From assembly GCF_024628725.1 (NCBI RefSeq), contig NZ_CP102410.1, positions 620,001-684,000 of the forward strand: a stretch of DNA of 64,000 nucleotides. Direction: 5' to 3'. Origin of the DNA: Ruegeria sp. YS9 (GTDB lineage: Bacteria > Pseudomonadota > Alphaproteobacteria > Rhodobacterales > Rhodobacteraceae). Each line of letters begins with the position of its first letter. Positions within the stretch are counted from its first letter, which is position 1. Both the position numbers and the translations under genes were made by a program. Below the pieces are notes generated by a model that did no database searches, was not told where the DNA came from, and saw only the letters and a list, made by a program, of their open reading frames with translations. This document shows positions 61,475 through 64,000 of the stretch, one piece after another.

Positions 61475-62568
61475 CAGCGACCTATGATCGTAAGTTCTTT
61501 GGGAAAGCGGGTCAGCGACCGACAGCCATCCCCGGTGACAAGAACGTCATCTTCGATGCGAACGCCGAACTTGTCCGATTCATACAGACCGGGTTCGTTG
61601 GTCCAGACCATGCCCGGCAGGATTATCTGACTGTTACCACGCATGATATACGGCGCCTCATGCACATCCCGGCCCAGACCGTGACCTGTCTTGGTCCGGA
61701 TACGATCAACAAAAGGCGAGGCCTCAAGCACGCTTGTCACCGCGTCGTCGATGTCATGTGCCGTCACGCCGGGGCGGCAGGCTTCAAACCCGGCTTTGTT
61801 GGCGCGCAAAACCGTGTCGTAGACATCCCTGCCTTCGTCCGGGACGTCCTGAACGAAAAAAGTTCGCGTGATGTCGGCCGCAAAGCCATGTTTTCGAGCG
61901 CCAAAGTCGAACAACAGCGCGTCGCCTGCTCTGATCCGGTAGTCGGCGCGCGCCTTTCCGTGCGGTCGCGCTGAATTGTCCCCCGCAGCCACGATGGGGG
62001 AAAAGGCCAGCGACTCCGCTCCTTCTGCGAAGAGGGCCTGTATCAGCGCCTGCTCGACCTGTTTTTCGGTCTGACCTGCACGTACGTCAGCAATCACACG
62101 CTCCAACGCGCGTTCCGAGATATCGATGGCCGCTTGCAACGCGGCGATATCGTCGTCAGTTTTGATGGCACGAAGGCCCGAGATTTCGCGTTCACCGTCC
62201 ACAATCCGCAGATCCGGAATTGCGCGGGTAAACGCCGCAGACACGAAAACCCGCATCACCTGACCTTCGACAGCCAGCGATTTGATCGGAATATGTTCTG
62301 CCAGCGCGGAAAAGGCGCCGTCATAGCCGGTCTGATCGCGCCAGTCGAACACGGCACCTTCAAATCCGACCAGATCCCATGAAGCGAGCTCCAGGTTGGG
62401 CACGATCGCCGCCGGGTCCCCTTGGGCCGGAATCACCACGACAAAAGGGCGTTCGTGGCTCATGAAGGTTTTGCCCAATGCGCGGGTGAAATTCGGACCG
62501 GGCACCAGGGCCACTGCGTCCACTGACATATCCATTGCCAATTTGCGGTATTCGGACAAATCCGGCAT
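61474..62568 (-). CDS. M24-family Xaa-Pro aminopeptidase-like metallopeptidase
   Basis: A 364-residue creatinase/aminopeptidase P-type protein. The N-terminal creatinase-like domain is about 1-130 and the pita-bread catalytic domain about 145-364. Metal ligands are visible: Asp in LLFDFGARKHGFAADITRTFFV (two Asp, about 215-236), His in TGHGLGRDVHEAPYIM (about 293-308), Glu in WTNEPGLY (about 322-329) and Glu in FGVRIEDDVLV. No signal peptide, so cytoplasmic. Placed between the peptide-binding protein and the permeases, it may split proline-containing peptides after import. Creatinase-like activity is less likely. Confidence 0.9.
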   Translation of the reverse strand: MPDLSEYRKLAMDMSVDAVALVPGPNFTRALGKTFMSHERPFVVVIPAQGDPAAIVPNLELASWDLVGFEGAVFDWRDQTGYDGAFSALAEHIPIKSLAVEGQVMRVFVSAAFTRAIPDLRIVDGEREISGLRAIKTDDDIAALQAAIDISERALERVIADVRAGQTEKQVEQALIQALFAEGAESLAFSPIVAAGDNSARPHGKARADYRIRAGDALLFDFGARKHGFAADITRTFFVQDVPDEGRDVYDTVLRANKAGFEACRPGVTAHDIDDAVTSVLEASPFVDRIRTKTGHGLGRDVHEAPYIMRGNSQIILPGMVWTNEPGLYESDKFGVRIEDDVLVTGDGCRSLTRFPKELTIIGR

Positions 62569-62590
62569 TCAGCCCGACCTCCTCAATAAG

Positions 62591-62624
62591 AAAGCCGGAG
62601 CCACCAATCTGGCGGCTCCGGTTT
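62591..62624 (-). terminator. stem-loop between the peptide-binding protein gene and the M24 gene
   Basis: On the minus strand CCGGAGCC and GGCTCCGG pair over 8 bp, extended inward by GCC/GGT with one wobble, with an AGATT loop. AAA precedes and CTTTCTT follows. It lies 13 bp after the binding-protein stop. It probably acts as a partial terminator or 3' stabiliser that lets the binding protein be made in excess. Confidence 0.7.
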
Positions 62625-62636
62625 GTGAGTGGTGGT

Positions 62637-64000
62637 TTATTCGACGCTCACACCATAGAAGATGTGACCGCCCAGCGGGTGCACTTTGTAGCCTTGCACC
62701 TTGTTGCTCATCGGCATGTAAACGACCGAATGCGCGATGGTCGCCCACGGAGCCTGCTCTTTGAACACGACCTGCGCTTCTTCATACAGTTTGGTTCGCT
62801 CGGCCTGATCCGTGCTTTGCTTGGCTTTCAGGATCAGGTCTTCGAAGGGCTGATGACACCATTGTGCGCGGTTCGATGCTTCGACCCCGTCACAGCCCAG
62901 CAAAACCGCCAGGAAGTTGTCCGGGTCACCGTTATCCCCGGTCCAGCCCAGCAGAACGGCACCGTCCCGGTTCAACTCTTTCGAGCGAGACAGGTATTCA
63001 CCCCATTCGTACGAGACGATTTCGACGCCCACACCGATCTTGGCGAAATCCGCCTGGATCAACTCGGCCATACGACGGGCATTGGGGTTGTAGGGGCGCT
63101 GGACGGGCATGGCCCAGATTTTCATCGACAGGTCCGAAACACCTTCGGCCTCGAGCATCGCCTTGGCCGCTTCGGGATCATAGGGATCGTCCACGATGGC
63201 GTCATTGTAACCCCACATGGTAGGCGGGATCGGGTTCTTGGCCACCTGACCCGAGCCCTGGAAGACCACGTCGATGATCGCCTGCTTGTCGATCGCCATG
63301 TTCAGCGCTTTGCGCACCTTCGGATTGTCGAATGGCGCCATGGTGGTGTTGTAGGCCAGATAACCAACGTTCAGGCCCTCTTGTTCCAGCATGTTGATGT
63401 CCGGATCATCCTTCATGGCCTGAATGTCGGCAGGGTTCGGATAGGGCATCACGTGACATTCGCCGGCTTTCAGCTTTTGGTAGCGCACAGACGCATCCGG
63501 TGTGATGGCAAAGATCAGGTTTTCGACCTGCGCCGGGTCTTTCCAATACGCATCATTGGCCGCGTAACGGATCACCGCGTCTTTTTGATAAGCCACGAAC
63601 GAGAAGGGCCCGGTGCCGATGGGGGCCGTATTCAGTTTTTCCGGCGTTCCGGCCTCCATCATTGCCTCGGCATATTCCGCCGATACGATCGAGGCAAAGT
63701 CCATCGCCATATTGGCGACAAACGGCGCTTCGGGCTTGGACAGGGTAAATTTCACCGTGTAGTCGTCGATTTTTTCGATGGACTCGACCAGATCAGGCAT
63801 CCCCATACCCTGGAAATATTCCCAGGTTCCGCCTGACACTTGATGATAAGGGTGGTTTTCGTCTTTCTGACGCATGAACGAAAAAATCACGTCATCCACG
63901 TTGAAGTCGCGGGTCGGCGTGAACGCGTCGTTCGAGTGGAACTTGACACCCTGGCGCAACTTGAAAGTGTATTCCAGACCATCATCGCTGGCCTCGACAC
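62637..64000 (-). CDS. peptide-binding protein of the ABC importer (DppA type), N-terminus outside window
   Basis: The C-terminal 454 residues or so of a family 5 solute-binding protein; the frame is open to the right edge, so the signal peptide and start are missing. Family features: SDDGLEYTFKLRQGVKFH at the visible start, then DVIFSFMRQKDENHPYH, DFASIVSAEYAEAMME, GTGPFSFVAYQKDAVIRYAAND, NTTMAPFDNPKVRKALNMAIDKQAIIDVV and LLGWTGDNGDPDNFLAVLLGCDG. It would bind peptides in the periplasm for the DppBCDF-type proteins encoded downstream. Ligand range is unknown. Confidence 0.92.
   Translation of the reverse strand, partial: VEASDDGLEYTFKLRQGVKFHSNDAFTPTRDFNVDDVIFSFMRQKDENHPYHQVSGGTWEYFQGMGMPDLVESIEKIDDYTVKFTLSKPEAPFVANMAMDFASIVSAEYAEAMMEAGTPEKLNTAPIGTGPFSFVAYQKDAVIRYAANDAYWKDPAQVENLIFAITPDASVRYQKLKAGECHVMPYPNPADIQAMKDDPDINMLEQEGLNVGYLAYNTTMAPFDNPKVRKALNMAIDKQAIIDVVFQGSGQVAKNPIPPTMWGYNDAIVDDPYDPEAAKAMLEAEGVSDLSMKIWAMPVQRPYNPNARRMAELIQADFAKIGVGVEIVSYEWGEYLSRSKELNRDGAVLLGWTGDNGDPDNFLAVLLGCDGVEASNRAQWCHQPFEDLILKAKQSTDQAERTKLYEEAQVVFKEQAPWATIAHSVVYMPMSNKVQGYKVHPLGGHIFYGVSVE

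Noticed and set aside
62535..63836. 433-codon plus-strand frame
   Set aside because: Antisense to the peptide-binding protein; composition (His/Arg/Val-rich) is typical of a shadow frame.

Overview
The window looks like chromosomal DNA of a marine alphaproteobacterium of the Roseobacter group (Rhodobacteraceae/Roseobacteraceae). I base this on high-GC codon use, dense operons with ATGA start/stop overlaps, many ABC importers, LysR/IclR/GntR regulators, and a complete beta-hydroxyaspartate gene set. That is inference from gene content; no search was run. I saw no rRNA, tRNA, insertion sequence, prophage or CRISPR array.

Layout. 74-5177 (minus): a DUF3604 protein, then an envelope operon (secreted hypothetical protein, exbB, exbD, exbD, tonB). 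5685-8945 (plus): a FecR-domain protein with an acidic pentapeptide-repeat tail, followed by a CHASE2 adenylate/guanylate cyclase. 9005-18989: a divergent amino-sugar locus. Leftward run murQ, a sugar ABC importer and a Gfo/Idh oxidoreductase; rightward run a BadF-type kinase, a GntR regulator, a SIS-type deaminase and nagA. Together they would import MurNAc and/or GlcNAc and convert it to fructose-6-phosphate. 19171-39203: purine/ureide catabolism interleaved with the beta-hydroxyaspartate cycle. It holds allE, bhcR, bhcABCD, a purine permease, allA, a puuE-uraD fusion, uraH, puuD, two sister LysR regulators, xdhABC and a second permease. 39730-47940: hyuA, hyuB, a HisC-like aminotransferase, an Asp/Glu-racemase-family enzyme, MmgE/PrpD and a LysR gene, pathway unknown. 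48324-55093: UDP-glucose dehydrogenase, a sterol-desaturase-family protein, a LysR gene, a DUF1612-like protein, an ECF sigma/anti-sigma pair, and a divergent YceI-cytochrome c fusion. 55540-64000: an ABC exporter, then a dipeptide/oligopeptide ABC importer operon with an M24 peptidase; its binding protein runs off the right edge.

How the genes work together. The central block reads as one route: xanthine -> urate (XdhABC) -> 5-hydroxyisourate (PuuD) -> OHCU (UraH) -> allantoin (UraD domain) -> allantoate (PuuE domain) -> [allantoate amidohydrolase, not in the window] -> ureidoglycine -> ureidoglycolate (AllE) -> glyoxylate (AllA). The glyoxylate would then be assimilated to oxaloacetate/aspartate by BhcABCD without carbon loss. 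Each enzyme family is known. The physical coupling of purine breakdown to the beta-hydroxyaspartate cycle is the most interesting feature of the window. Several control elements are visible: a perfect dyad between bhcR and bhcA, a dyad between a LysR gene and xdhA, and two outward-facing arrays of GGTA repeats phased at exactly 11 bp flanking the murQ/kinase promoter region.
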